Assembly: GCF_017433805.1 (NCBI RefSeq)
Contig: NZ_JAFRGN010000073.1
Span: 1 to 43,679, forward strand
Reading direction: 5' to 3'
From: Butyrivibrio sp.
GTDB taxonomy: Bacteria; Bacillota; Clostridia; Lachnospirales; Lachnospiraceae
DNA: 43,679 nucleotides
In this document: positions 34,563 to 43,497 of the stretch, piece by piece
How positions within the stretch are numbered: position 1 is the stretch's first letter
Layout: each line of letters begins with the position of its first letter
Notes under the pieces: model-generated
Database searches by the model: none
The model's input: only the letters and a program-made list of their open reading frames with translations
What the model was told of the DNA's origin: nothing
Position numbers and translations under genes: made by a program

Positions 34563-35873
34563 ATGGAGAACATTTATCAGGATATTCCCAGAATATATAC
34601 TGCGCTTGCAGAATGGCTTGCGTGTCTGACCTACTGTATGGTCATGAAGCGCAAGATCAAGAATGAAGATTTTATTCTTGTTACCATTTTGTGCCTTATA
34701 GTGCAGAGCATGTTTCTGGTTCTGACTAAAGGGCTTCCGGTTGTATTCTGGATTCCCTGTATGCTGATTGCTGTAGGAATAATGTATGCCTACATGGCAT
34801 TTACCTGCGACAACAGCAGAAACGTTATTGGATATTACTGCGCAAGAGCCTTTCTTCTGGCGGAGCTTGCTGCATCACTTGAGTGGCAGCTTGCCTGCTT
34901 CTTTAGGAATATGACAGATTCCATACTGGTTCAGGCTGTGATCCTGATAGGAGTATATGGTCTTGTCTTTACCTGGGCTCATTACATGGAAGTCGGCATC
35001 ACGCGAGGCGTCTTCCAGCTGGAGATCAACAATCACGAGCTGTGGGCTGCGATTCTGATCGCGGTTATGGTGTTTGCCTTTAGTAATCTGAGTTTTGTAT
35101 TTCGTAACACGCCATTTTCCGGTGGAATTGCTGCGGATATTTTTTACATCAGAACTCTCGTGGATCTGGCAGGAATCATGATCCTTTATGTGTACCAGAG
35201 CCGAATCTGTGAGCTTCTTGCGGAAAAAGAGCTACGTAATATCCACTCAATGCTCAAGGCTCAGTACGACAAATACAGGAACTACCAGTCTACCTTTGAA
35301 GTCATCAACATGAAGTACCATGACCTCAAGCACCAGATTGCAGGCCTTCGCGCAGAGATGAGTGATGATGAGCGAAAGAGATGGATTGATTCACTTGAGC
35401 AGGAGCTTGAATCCTACAGCCCTGAGCTTGAGACGGGCAACAGCGTTCTGGATACACTTATTGCAGGTAAGATGATGAACTGCAGAGCCAATAATATCAA
35501 GATTACCTGCGTTGCAGATGGTGATATTTTGGACTTCATGCATGTTGCGGATATATGTACTATTTTTGGAAACGCACTTGATAACGCCATTGAGAGCGTT
35601 ACCCTTATAGATGACCCTGAGAAGAGGCTGATCCACTTATCTCTTTCTCAGAAAAAGAACTTTATATTAATACAGATAAATAATTACTGCGAGAATACAA
35701 TCACCATGAAGAACGGTTATCCTGTTACAACCAAGGCTGACAAAGGAAATCATGGCTTTGGACTTAAGAGTATCAGGTATACTGTCGAAAAATATCATGG
35801 AACACTTAATTTTGACTTGAAGGATAACTGGTTTGAGCTGAAGATGTTGATTCCAAAGGGGAACAATGTATGA
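34563..35873 (+). CDS. GHKL sensor histidine kinase (AgrC-like)
   Basis: A membrane kinase of 436 residues. About six membrane segments fill the first 215 residues, with no large extracellular domain, as in AgrC-type kinases. A coiled linker leads to the phosphorylated His253 in KYHDLKHQIAGLR. The GHKL ATPase domain has the N-box FGNALDNAIESV near residue 338 and the G-box NHGFGLKSIRYTVEKYHG near 397. It lacks the classical HisKA domain, as is normal for this class. It pairs with the LytTR regulator just upstream and overlaps the next gene by four bases. Peptides are common signals for this class; no peptide gene is visible here, so the signal is unknown. Confidence 0.92.
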   Translation: MENIYQDIPRIYTALAEWLACLTYCMVMKRKIKNEDFILVTILCLIVQSMFLVLTKGLPVVFWIPCMLIAVGIMYAYMAFTCDNSRNVIGYYCARAFLLAELAASLEWQLACFFRNMTDSILVQAVILIGVYGLVFTWAHYMEVGITRGVFQLEINNHELWAAILIAVMVFAFSNLSFVFRNTPFSGGIAADIFYIRTLVDLAGIMILYVYQSRICELLAEKELRNIHSMLKAQYDKYRNYQSTFEVINMKYHDLKHQIAGLRAEMSDDERKRWIDSLEQELESYSPELETGNSVLDTLIAGKMMNCRANNIKITCVADGDILDFMHVADICTIFGNALDNAIESVTLIDDPEKRLIHLSLSQKKNFILIQINNYCENTITMKNGYPVTTKADKGNHGFGLKSIRYTVEKYHGTLNFDLKDNWFELKMLIPKGNNV

Positions 35874-36997
35874 ACATGCTGGCCATAGCAGTAGCTGATT
35901 ATATTGGCTTTGTCTTGCTGATAGCAATGCTTATCAGCAGCCATATAAGAAGATCTGCCAAGTTAGATGAATACAGGTTATTTACTGTGATCGCCTTTAT
36001 GTCTGCAGTAGCATGCGTAGTAGACGTGCTCATGTTTTATTGTGACGGAAAGAGCGGGGCTGTATTCAGGTTTGTCAATCTGGTTGGCAATACCTACTGC
36101 TTTTTCACCAATCCGTTTTTTGCCATTGGTTGGTGCATGTACACGGAACTCAAACTCTATAAGTCCCGCTCCAGGATCAGGAAGAGATACAGATATATTG
36201 CTATACCAGGTATCATCTTTATGATACTTGCGTTAGCGAATCTATTTGTTCCAGTGGCCTTTTATCTGGATGAATCTAATGTATATCACAGGCTTCCACT
36301 TAGCTATGCTTTTTTTATTCTTGAATTCCTCTATATGGCTTATAGCATTTATACAGTTATGGCCTATGAATCAAGATATGGCAAGGTGAGATTCTTCCCA
36401 ATCTGGTTGATGATGGGACCTATAGTTCTGGGCTGTGTTCTACAGCTGATGTTCTATGGTCTGTCACTGATCTGGGTATCTCTTGCGATCGGACTTACTT
36501 CTATATATATGTCGATGCAGAATGAATTCTCTTATCTGGACACTTTGACGGGGCTATATAACAGAGCTTATCTGGACTATATCCTGGAGGGCTATTCCAA
36601 GGATCCTAACAGCCGTCTTGGTGGAATCATGATCGACGTGGATTATTTTAAAAAGATAAATGATACCTTTGGACATTCCGTTGGTGACGAGGCTCTTATT
36701 GATGTAGCAAGAGTCCTTAGATTTAGTAAGCCCGACAAGGCTTTGGTTGTGAGATTTGCAGGTGATGAGTTTATTCTTCTTATGAAGGACAGCACAGACG
36801 AATCAATGCAGAAGATTATCAAGGCCATCAGGGATGAGCTGGATCTTTTCAATGATACGGAAGGTCGTCATTATAAGCTTTCTCTTTCTATAGGCTATAC
36901 ACTCTTTGATCCGGAAAAAGATGACGTGGATAGTTTCTTCAGACACATGGATGACAACATGTACGAAGAAAAGACACAGAAACACTCTGAGCGATAG
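35870..36997 (+). CDS. Seven-helix membrane GGDEF protein (AGDEF variant)
   Basis: A predicted membrane diguanylate cyclase of 375 residues. Six or seven membrane segments cover the first 220 residues. The GGDEF domain follows: YLDTLTGLYNRAYLD, then MIDVDYFKKINDTFGHSVGDEAL, and the active loop RFAGDEFILL near residue 297. AGDEF in place of GGDEF is known to be active in some enzymes. There is no RxxD five residues before the loop, so product inhibition is probably absent, unlike the cyclase at 4982. The ATG overlaps the kinase stop by four bases (ATGA), so c-di-GMP synthesis is translationally coupled to the two-component system. Confidence 0.88.
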   Translation: MNMLAIAVADYIGFVLLIAMLISSHIRRSAKLDEYRLFTVIAFMSAVACVVDVLMFYCDGKSGAVFRFVNLVGNTYCFFTNPFFAIGWCMYTELKLYKSRSRIRKRYRYIAIPGIIFMILALANLFVPVAFYLDESNVYHRLPLSYAFFILEFLYMAYSIYTVMAYESRYGKVRFFPIWLMMGPIVLGCVLQLMFYGLSLIWVSLAIGLTSIYMSMQNEFSYLDTLTGLYNRAYLDYILEGYSKDPNSRLGGIMIDVDYFKKINDTFGHSVGDEALIDVARVLRFSKPDKALVVRFAGDEFILLMKDSTDESMQKIIKAIRDELDLFNDTEGRHYKLSLSIGYTLFDPEKDDVDSFFRHMDDNMYEEKTQKHSER

Positions 36998-37016
36998 TGA
37001 AACGATTAAGTTGCAT

Positions 37017-37046
37017 ACCATTCATGACAAAAAGCGTACCGTTTAT
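37017..37046 (+). promoter_or_regulatory. Direct-repeat pair fitting a LytTR binding site
   Basis: ACCATTCAT (37017-37025) and ACCGTTTAT (37038-37046) are separated by 12 bases. The published LytTR/AlgR consensus is a pair of 9-bp repeats of the form [TA][AC][CA]GTTN[AG][TG] spaced by 12-13 bp; the second copy fits fully, the first misses one base. The flanking ATGACAAAAA is also repeated, giving 17 of 21 matches with a 21-bp period. Confidence 0.6.
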
Positions 37047-37071
37047 GACAAAAACGGCACGCTTTATTTTT
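37031..37071 (+). terminator. Intrinsic terminator of the signalling operon
   Basis: AAAGCGTACCGTTT (37031-37044) pairs with AAACGGCACGCTTT (37052-37065) with one mismatch, followed by ATTTTTG. It overlaps the second LytTR-like repeat. Confidence 0.8.
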
Positions 37072-37182
37072 GCGTGTTAACCTCTTATTGTAAGCGCTGC
37101 TGCGAATGTATCATGCGGCAGTCAAACAAGGGTTATGGTCCTGACCAGTCCATTTCCTATTATGAAAAGGGAGGTTCAATCT

Positions 37183-40131
37183 ATGTTATCTATCAACATG
37201 GCGGACGTTATGAACGTCATCAATTCTATCAAGTCTTACTTGATTGCTATTGGTGTGATAATTGCGGTTGCTATCGTAATCATGATCGCAGTTATGAAGC
37301 TTAAGAAGTCAACCAAGAAGCTTGTAAGAGGCACAGCACTTGTTGCTATGCTTACTGGTATTGTTGTTTGTGTGAATATGATCCTTACAGGACCTATGAG
37401 CACAATGCTTGATCTTGTTAGTGGAAAAGGAACTATTTCTAAGGCTACTTCAGATGAAGCAACTACTCTTGCTCAGGACATCGCAAGAGAAGGTATCGTA
37501 CTTCTTGAAAACGAAGGTAATACACTTCCAGTAGCTTCTGGAAGCAAACTTAATGTTTTTGGATGGGCTTCAACAAATCCTATCCTCGGTGGTGCAGGTT
37601 CAGGTGCTCTTAACGAGGCTTATGCTACTATCGATCTTCTTCAGTCACTTAAGAGTGCTGGAATCGAAACAAACGAAGAGCTTACTAAGTTCTACACAGA
37701 CTACAAGGCAGACAGACCTGTAGTTGGAATGTGGAATCAGGACTGGACACTTCCAGAACCTAACGTATCTCTTTATACAGATTCACTTATTTCAAATGCA
37801 AAAGCTTATTCTGATACAGCTATGATCGTTATCAGCCGTTCAGGCGGTGAGGGTGCTGACCTTCCAGCTAATATGCCTGCAGTTGTTGACGGATCATTCC
37901 AGGATGGCACAACTTATACAGCTGGTGTTTACGATGATACTCTTAACGAGGGTAATGACTGGGATGCTGGTGATCACTATCTTCAGCTTACAAACAGAGA
38001 GGAAGAGATGATCGACCTCGTTTGTGCTAATTTCGATAAGGTTATCCTTGTTTACAACGGCGCTAATGCTTTCGAGCTTGGTTTTGTTGAGGATCACCCA
38101 CAGATCAAGTCAGTTCTTTGGGCTGCTGGTATGGGCCATGTAGGTATGCAGGCTCTCGGCGAGATCGTAACTGGTGAGGTTAACCCATCTGGTAAGACAA
38201 TCGACACTTATGTTTACAACATGAAGGAAACACCATGGTGGAATAACTTTGGTGACTTCAACTATGCAAATATGGATGAGTTTGCTTATATCTCAACAAA
38301 CTTCATGACAGGCGCTGAGTCAAGAGCAGACGTAAGTTTTATCAACTATGTAGAAGGTATCTACGTTGGCTACAAGTTCTATGAGACAGCAGCAGTAGAA
38401 GGTCTCATCAACTATGATGAAATGGTTCAGTATCCATTTGGATATGGACTATCATACACAACATTTGAGCAGACAATGGGTGACATCACAGAGGCTGATG
38501 GAAACATCACTTTTGATGTTACAGTTACAAACACTGGCGCAGTAGCTGGTAAGGACGTTGTAGAAGTTTATTACAATCCTCCTTATGAGAACGGTGGAAT
38601 TGAGAAGGCAACAGCTAACCTTGTAGAGTTTGCTAAGACTTCCAAGCTTGAGCCAGGTGCTTCAGAGACTATCACAATCTCTTTTGCAGTAGAAGATATG
38701 GCTTCCTATGATTATCAGAACGCTAAGGCTTATGTTCTTGACGCTGGTGACTATGAGATTTCTATCAACAAGGATTCTCACAATGTAATTGATTCTAAGA
38801 CATACTCAGTTGGAACAACTGTTACTTATGACGGATCAAACAAGAGAGCAAGCGATAAGGTTACTGTTACTAATGCATTTGATTATGCAAACGGTGGTCT
38901 TGAGTACCTCTCAAGAGCAGATGGTTTTGCTAACTATGCTAAGGCTACAGCAGCTCCAGCAAGCTATGATATGCCTGCAGATGCTAAGGCTACATTCTAC
39001 AACATCAGCAACTACCTCACACCTGAGGTTACAGCGGCTGATGAAGATGCAAACGCAGCAGCAGTTACAACAGGTGCAGCTACAAGCCTTACACTTAAGG
39101 ATCTTCGTGGCGTAGCTAAGGATGATGCTAAGTGGGATGAGCTTCTTAACTCAATGTCACTTGATGATATGAATGCTCTTATTTCTCTTGGCGGATACCA
39201 GACAAACTCAGTTGAGTCAATCGGTAAGGTTCGTACAAATGACTGTGACGGCCCTGCTTCTATCAACAATAACTTCACAGGCGTTGGATCACTTGGATTC
39301 CCTGTAGGTGTTACAATTGCAGCTACATTCAACAAGGATCTCGCTTATTCATTCGGTGATTACATCGGTAAGATGGCTAACGAGATGGATGTATCTGGTT
39401 GGTATGCACCAGCTATGAACATTCACAGAACAGCATTTGCTGGACGTAACTTCGAGTACTATTCAGAGGACGGTGTTCTCTCTGGTAAGATCGCTTCTGA
39501 GGCTACTAAGGGCTCATGGGCTAACGGAGTTTACGCTTATGTTAAGCACTTTGCTCTTAACGATCAGGAAGGCAACAGATGCGACATGCTCTGCACATGG
39601 ACAAATGAGCAGGCTATGCGTGAGATTTACCTCAAGCCTTTCGAAATCTCAGTTAAGAATGTTGAGATGACAGCAGTTATGTCTTCCTTCAACTACATTG
39701 GAAACCGTTGGGCAGGTGGTAGCAGCTCACTTCTTAAGACAGTCCTCAGAGATGAGTGGGGCTTCAATGGCTTCGTTCTTACTGACTACTTCGGAGTATA
39801 TGGCTACATGTCATCTGACCAGGCTATCAGAAATGGTACAGACTGTATGCTTGTTAACTATCCAACAGCTACAAACAATGTACAGTTCAGAGATACAAAC
39901 GGAGCTCAGCAGGCTATGCGTGAGGCTACCAAGAACATTCTCTACACTGTAGTTAACAGCCGTGCTTATGCACCTGAGAATCTCAAGGAAGGTATGGCTT
40001 CATGGAAGGTTCTCATGATCGTACTTGATGTTGTATTCGGCGCACTTATGGTTTGCCTTATGGCTGTATTCTGCAAGAACTTCAAGAAGAACAGAGAAAA
40101 AGAGGCAGCAGCTGAGACAGCACAGCAGTAA
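37183..40131 (+). CDS. Circularly permuted GH3 glycosidase anchored at both ends
   Basis: A beta-glucosidase-family enzyme of 982 residues. ATG 37183 follows AAGGGAGG by eight bases. Two membrane segments (about 17-38 and 50-69) flank the basic loop KLKKSTKKLVRG, which should be cytoplasmic. The GH3 C-terminal sandwich comes first (GIVLLENEGNTLPV; SRSGGEGADL with the likely acid/base Glu). A fibronectin-III-like domain follows (FGYGLSYTTFE, VTNTGAVAGKDVVEVYY). The TIM barrel comes last, with NDCDGPASI, GRNFEYYSEDG, YVKHFALND and nucleophile Asp868 in VLTDYFG. A third membrane segment (about 940-962) with a basic end closes the protein. The swapped order is known in Butyrivibrio and Ruminococcus. 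Topology puts the enzyme outside, tethered at both ends; this is my inference. Confidence 0.88.
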   Translation: MLSINMADVMNVINSIKSYLIAIGVIIAVAIVIMIAVMKLKKSTKKLVRGTALVAMLTGIVVCVNMILTGPMSTMLDLVSGKGTISKATSDEATTLAQDIAREGIVLLENEGNTLPVASGSKLNVFGWASTNPILGGAGSGALNEAYATIDLLQSLKSAGIETNEELTKFYTDYKADRPVVGMWNQDWTLPEPNVSLYTDSLISNAKAYSDTAMIVISRSGGEGADLPANMPAVVDGSFQDGTTYTAGVYDDTLNEGNDWDAGDHYLQLTNREEEMIDLVCANFDKVILVYNGANAFELGFVEDHPQIKSVLWAAGMGHVGMQALGEIVTGEVNPSGKTIDTYVYNMKETPWWNNFGDFNYANMDEFAYISTNFMTGAESRADVSFINYVEGIYVGYKFYETAAVEGLINYDEMVQYPFGYGLSYTTFEQTMGDITEADGNITFDVTVTNTGAVAGKDVVEVYYNPPYENGGIEKATANLVEFAKTSKLEPGASETITISFAVEDMASYDYQNAKAYVLDAGDYEISINKDSHNVIDSKTYSVGTTVTYDGSNKRASDKVTVTNAFDYANGGLEYLSRADGFANYAKATAAPASYDMPADAKATFYNISNYLTPEVTAADEDANAAAVTTGAATSLTLKDLRGVAKDDAKWDELLNSMSLDDMNALISLGGYQTNSVESIGKVRTNDCDGPASINNNFTGVGSLGFPVGVTIAATFNKDLAYSFGDYIGKMANEMDVSGWYAPAMNIHRTAFAGRNFEYYSEDGVLSGKIASEATKGSWANGVYAYVKHFALNDQEGNRCDMLCTWTNEQAMREIYLKPFEISVKNVEMTAVMSSFNYIGNRWAGGSSSLLKTVLRDEWGFNGFVLTDYFGVYGYMSSDQAIRNGTDCMLVNYPTATNNVQFRDTNGAQQAMREATKNILYTVVNSRAYAPENLKEGMASWKVLMIVLDVVFGALMVCLMAVFCKNFKKNREKEAAAETAQQ

Positions 40132-40167
40132 TTATTCAGCTACTGAATAAACAATAAATTTAATGCA

Positions 40168-40210
40168 GGAATCTTAGGCGGTGGGAAGGTTCTCGCCTGC
40201 CTAAGATTCC
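40168..40210 (+). terminator. Strong hairpin between the two GH3 genes
   Basis: GGAATCTTAGGC pairs perfectly with GCCTAAGATTCC over 12 bp. Only ATATTGT follows, not a proper T-run, so it may be a weak terminator or a hairpin that sets different mRNA levels for the two glycosidases. Confidence 0.55.
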
Positions 40211-40242
40211 ATATTGTAAATAAAGGTAATGCGAGGGAAAAA

Positions 40243-42663
40243 ATGAAATATCAAGATATCATTGAGAAGATGACAATCGAAGAGAAGGCTGCTTTTTTAA
40301 GTGGTAAGGGTGAATGGCAGACCAGGGATTTTGAGAGACTTGGAATTCCTTCAATATTCTGTTCTGATGGCCCTCACGGTATCAGAAAGCAGGCTGGAGC
40401 AGGAGACCATCTTGGACTTAACGAGTCAGTTCCTGCAACATGCTTCCCTACAGCAGCAACAATCGCCAACAGCTGGAATAAAGAGCTTGGCGAAGAACTA
40501 GGTAAAACTCTCGGTGAAGAGGCTATGGCAGAGGGTGTCAATGTTTTACTTGGACCTGGCCTTAATATCAAAAGAAGTCCTCTTTGCGGAAGAAATTTTG
40601 AGTATTTTTCAGAGGATCCATATCTTGCAGGTAAAATGGCTGCATCTTACGTTAAGGGTATTCAGTCCCAGGGCGTTTATGCATGTCCCAAGCACTTTGC
40701 GGTGAACTCTCAGGAGCTTCGTCGTATGGCTATGAACTCAGTTCTTGATGAACGTACCTTAAGAGAGATATATCTGACTGGTTTTGAAATTGCTGTAAAA
40801 GAAGGTAAGGCCAAGACTATCATGTCTGCGTACAATGAGGTCAACGGCACATATGCCAACGAAAATAAGCATCTTTTGACTGATATCCTGAGAGACGACT
40901 GGGGCTTTGACGGTATTGTTATCACTGACTGGGGCGCTTCTAATGACCATGCCCTTGGTGTGGCTGCAGGCTCTAACCTTGAAATGCCTAACCCTGGTCT
41001 TGACTCTGCGAGAGAGCTGATCGCAGCTGTAGAGAGTGGCAAGATCAGTATGGCTGATGTAGATGCAAGAGTTGATGAGCTTCTTGATGCTGTTATGACT
41101 CTTTATGTTAACGCTCAGAATAAGCCAACTGACTTTGATAAGCCAGCGCATCACGCTGTTGCAAGAAAGGCTGCTGCAGAGAGTACAGTACTTCTCAAGA
41201 ATGAAGATAAGATTCTTCCTCTTAAGCCAGGCTCAAAGGTGGCTATTATTGGTGATTTTGCATTTGTTCCAAGATATCAGGGAGCAGGCTCATCACTTGT
41301 TAATCCTACTAAGATAGAGACAATATCTGAAGTTATCGGTAACTATGATCTTCAGGTTATTGGTTCTTCCAGAGGCTATTCACGTAATGGTGAAGAGGAT
41401 GCTGCAACCAAGAAGGAAGCCCTTGATATCGCATCAAGAGCTGATATAGTTCTTTTCTTCTTCGGACTTAATGAGGACAGCGAGTCTGAAGGTATGGACA
41501 GAACACACATGAGAATTCCTCAGAATCAGATCAATCTCCTTCAGGAGCTTGGACAGGTTAACAAGAACCTTGTAGGTGTTATCAGCGCAGGTTCTGCTAT
41601 TGAGATGCCATGGCATCACTATTTCAAGGCAATCCTTCACTGCTACCTCAATGGACAGGCTGGAGCAGGCGCTGCTATGGATATTCTCACAGGTGGAGTT
41701 AACCCATCCGGTAAGCTTTCAGAGACTATCCCAAGACGTCACGAGGATACTCCTGCATACCGTTATTATCCAAGCTCTCAGAGAACCTCTGAGTATAGAG
41801 AGAGCCTTTATGTAGGCTATAGATACTACGATACAGCTGAAATCCCTGTCCTTTATCCATTTGGCTTCGGACTTTCTTATACCAAGTTTGAGTACAGCAA
41901 TCTGACTGTAACAGATACAGGCGTAAGCTTCGATGTTAAGAATACTGGCGAGATGGAAGGAAAAGAAGTAGCACAGCTCTATGTTTCACTTCCTGGAGCT
42001 AAGGTGTTCAGACCAAAGAAGGAGCTCAAGGGCTTTGCCAAGGTATCACTCAAAGCCGGCGAGACCAAGAAGGTTGAGATTGCTTTTGACGACAAGACCT
42101 TCCGTTACTGGAATGTTAAGACTAATAAGTGGGAAGTTGAAGGCGGAGAGTACGTGATCAGAATCGGCGCCAGCAGCGCAGATATCAGACTTGAAGGTAA
42201 GGTTACAAGAGAAGCTACAACAGCTGAGCTTCCTTATAACGAGGCTGAGCTTCCTGCATATTACAGTGGCAAGATTCAGAGTGTAGAGGATGCAGAGTTT
42301 GAGAAACTCCTTGGAAGACCTATTCCTGATGGAAAGTGGAGCGGACAGCTCACAAGTAACGACGCTATCTGCCAGCTCTACTATGCTAGGAGCGGTCTTG
42401 CAAGATTCGCATATAAGCGCCTTACAGCTATGAAGAAAAAGGCTGACGAGAGCGGCAAACCAGATCTTAATATCCTGTTCATCTACAATATGCCATTTAG
42501 AGCAATGGCCAAGATGACAGCCGGCGCTGTGAGCATGGATATGGTAGATGGAATCGTAGAGCTTGTTAATGGTAAGTTCTTCGGCGGTCTTGGTAAGATC
42601 ATCGGCGGCTATTTCCGTAATAGTAAGCTGAACAAGCAGTACGAAAGTCGCATCAAGAAATAA
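40243..42663 (+). CDS. GH3 beta-glucosidase, normal domain order, cytoplasmic
   Basis: A glycoside hydrolase family 3 enzyme of 806 residues that should remove terminal sugars from beta-linked oligosaccharides. The TIM barrel has FCSDGPHGIRKQ, GPGLNIKRSPLCGRNFEYFS, CPKHFAVNSQE and nucleophile Asp229 in VITDWGASND. The sandwich domain has STVLLKNEDKILPLKPG and the acid/base Glu in EDSESEGMDR (residue 414 or 416). A fibronectin-III-like domain follows (FGFGLSYTKFEYS, LKAGETKKVEIAF), and about 140 extra C-terminal residues whose role I cannot tell. No signal peptide or membrane segment is present, so it is cytoplasmic. GAGGG precedes the ATG. With the outer permuted GH3 it may act on the same oligosaccharide after import. 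Exact sugar specificity cannot be told. Confidence 0.93.
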   Translation: MKYQDIIEKMTIEEKAAFLSGKGEWQTRDFERLGIPSIFCSDGPHGIRKQAGAGDHLGLNESVPATCFPTAATIANSWNKELGEELGKTLGEEAMAEGVNVLLGPGLNIKRSPLCGRNFEYFSEDPYLAGKMAASYVKGIQSQGVYACPKHFAVNSQELRRMAMNSVLDERTLREIYLTGFEIAVKEGKAKTIMSAYNEVNGTYANENKHLLTDILRDDWGFDGIVITDWGASNDHALGVAAGSNLEMPNPGLDSARELIAAVESGKISMADVDARVDELLDAVMTLYVNAQNKPTDFDKPAHHAVARKAAAESTVLLKNEDKILPLKPGSKVAIIGDFAFVPRYQGAGSSLVNPTKIETISEVIGNYDLQVIGSSRGYSRNGEEDAATKKEALDIASRADIVLFFFGLNEDSESEGMDRTHMRIPQNQINLLQELGQVNKNLVGVISAGSAIEMPWHHYFKAILHCYLNGQAGAGAAMDILTGGVNPSGKLSETIPRRHEDTPAYRYYPSSQRTSEYRESLYVGYRYYDTAEIPVLYPFGFGLSYTKFEYSNLTVTDTGVSFDVKNTGEMEGKEVAQLYVSLPGAKVFRPKKELKGFAKVSLKAGETKKVEIAFDDKTFRYWNVKTNKWEVEGGEYVIRIGASSADIRLEGKVTREATTAELPYNEAELPAYYSGKIQSVEDAEFEKLLGRPIPDGKWSGQLTSNDAICQLYYARSGLARFAYKRLTAMKKKADESGKPDLNILFIYNMPFRAMAKMTAGAVSMDMVDGIVELVNGKFFGGLGKIIGGYFRNSKLNKQYESRIKK

Positions 42664-42885
42664 TAGGACGCCATAATTTATATATGGCTGTACATTGGTA
42701 ATAGGACGATATCTTGCATAGAATATACAACGTCGCTCGTAGTTCTGGACATTACGATGAGCCAATACAATGGTATTGTCTCATCTCCATAGAACTAAAA
42801 TCGCTCCTATTTGTATATTCAAAGCAAGATATCTGTATATGACAAACTGGACGCCATATAAGATGAATTATGGCTGGTTATGGCT
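42661..42885 (+). ncRNA. Highly structured intergenic element, possible novel RNA or mobile repeat
   Basis: Three hairpins in a row fill this gap. Hairpin 1 pairs GCCATA (42670-42675) with TATGGC (42683-42688). The central rod (42708-42833) has 23-base outer arms matching at 21 positions (42708-42730 with 42811-42833), then TAGTTCT/AGAACTA, GATGAG/CTCATC and CAATAC/GTATTG around an AATG loop. Hairpin 3 pairs GCCATA (42853-42858) with TATGGC (42869-42874). GGACGCCATA begins both outer hairpins and TAATAGGACG occurs at 42661 and 42699. No gene fits here. It could be a leader RNA of the GtrA gene, a small RNA, or a MITE-like insertion; the class is uncertain. Confidence 0.5.
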
Positions 42886-42936
42886 AGATAGACTTAAAAC
42901 ATATATTTTGATATTTGATTGGAGGAATTTTTAATT

Positions 42937-43494
42937 ATGAAATGGTGGAACAGTTTTGCAGAAAAGCACCCTGCTATTGCGAAGTGGGTGAGAGAAGGAG
43001 GTCTTTTTGTAATCGTTAGTAATTTGATTACTGTATTTAAGTACCTGCTTCTTACTTTCCTTCCTGCAGCCTTTGCTTTCCTTGGAGACAGATCTTTTGG
43101 ATGGCCAGGAATCCCTCTTACAATCGCAGGAGAGACTTTTGACTGGAACATCCTTGGATACGATCAGGCGCATGGTGGTCTTGCATACTTCACAGCTTAC
43201 ATGATCGCTATGGTAATTGGTGAGTGCATCAACTTCCCAATTCAGAAGCTTTTCGTATTCCGAAACCACGATAAGCCTGGCAAACAGATTGCCTGGTATG
43301 TAGTAGCATTCATCGTGATCACCTGCATCGTTAACTCAATCAACTGCATCTGGGTTGCAGTTGCAGGCAAGTTCGTACCTGCTTTTGTTTATAACATTGG
43401 TACAACAGTTCTTAACGGTGGTGTCAGCATGGTTGTATTCTTCTTTGTTAATAAGATCATCTTCCCTGAGACAGTAAATAAGGAAGAAAAATAA
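42937..43494 (+). CDS. GtrA-family membrane protein
   Basis: A 185-residue membrane protein with about four hydrophobic segments (roughly 22-48, 82-105, 118-140 and 145-172). The block FPIQKLFVFRNHDKPGKQ after the second segment matches the conserved NFxxxRxxVF element of GtrA-like proteins. Members are thought to move polyprenyl-linked sugars across the membrane or to assist glycosyltransferases in cell-wall and polysaccharide decoration. ATG 42937 is nine bases after GGAGGAA; the TTG at 42919 overlaps that site. It is longer than the usual 120-150 residues, with extra residues between the first two segments. No glycosyltransferase gene is next to it in this window. Confidence 0.75.
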   Translation: MKWWNSFAEKHPAIAKWVREGGLFVIVSNLITVFKYLLLTFLPAAFAFLGDRSFGWPGIPLTIAGETFDWNILGYDQAHGGLAYFTAYMIAMVIGECINFPIQKLFVFRNHDKPGKQIAWYVVAFIVITCIVNSINCIWVAVAGKFVPAFVYNIGTTVLNGGVSMVVFFFVNKIIFPETVNKEEK

Positions 43495-43497
43495 ACT

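Noticed and set aside
36906-37304. Plus-strand frame of 132 codons across the gap before the permuted GH3 gene
   Set aside because: It overlaps the end of the GGDEF gene, runs through the terminator and overlaps the GH3 start; nothing in it looks conserved.
42046-42765. Minus-strand frame of 239 codons over the end of the second GH3 gene and the structured gap
   Set aside because: Most of it is antisense to a well-supported gene, and its composition does not resemble a real protein.
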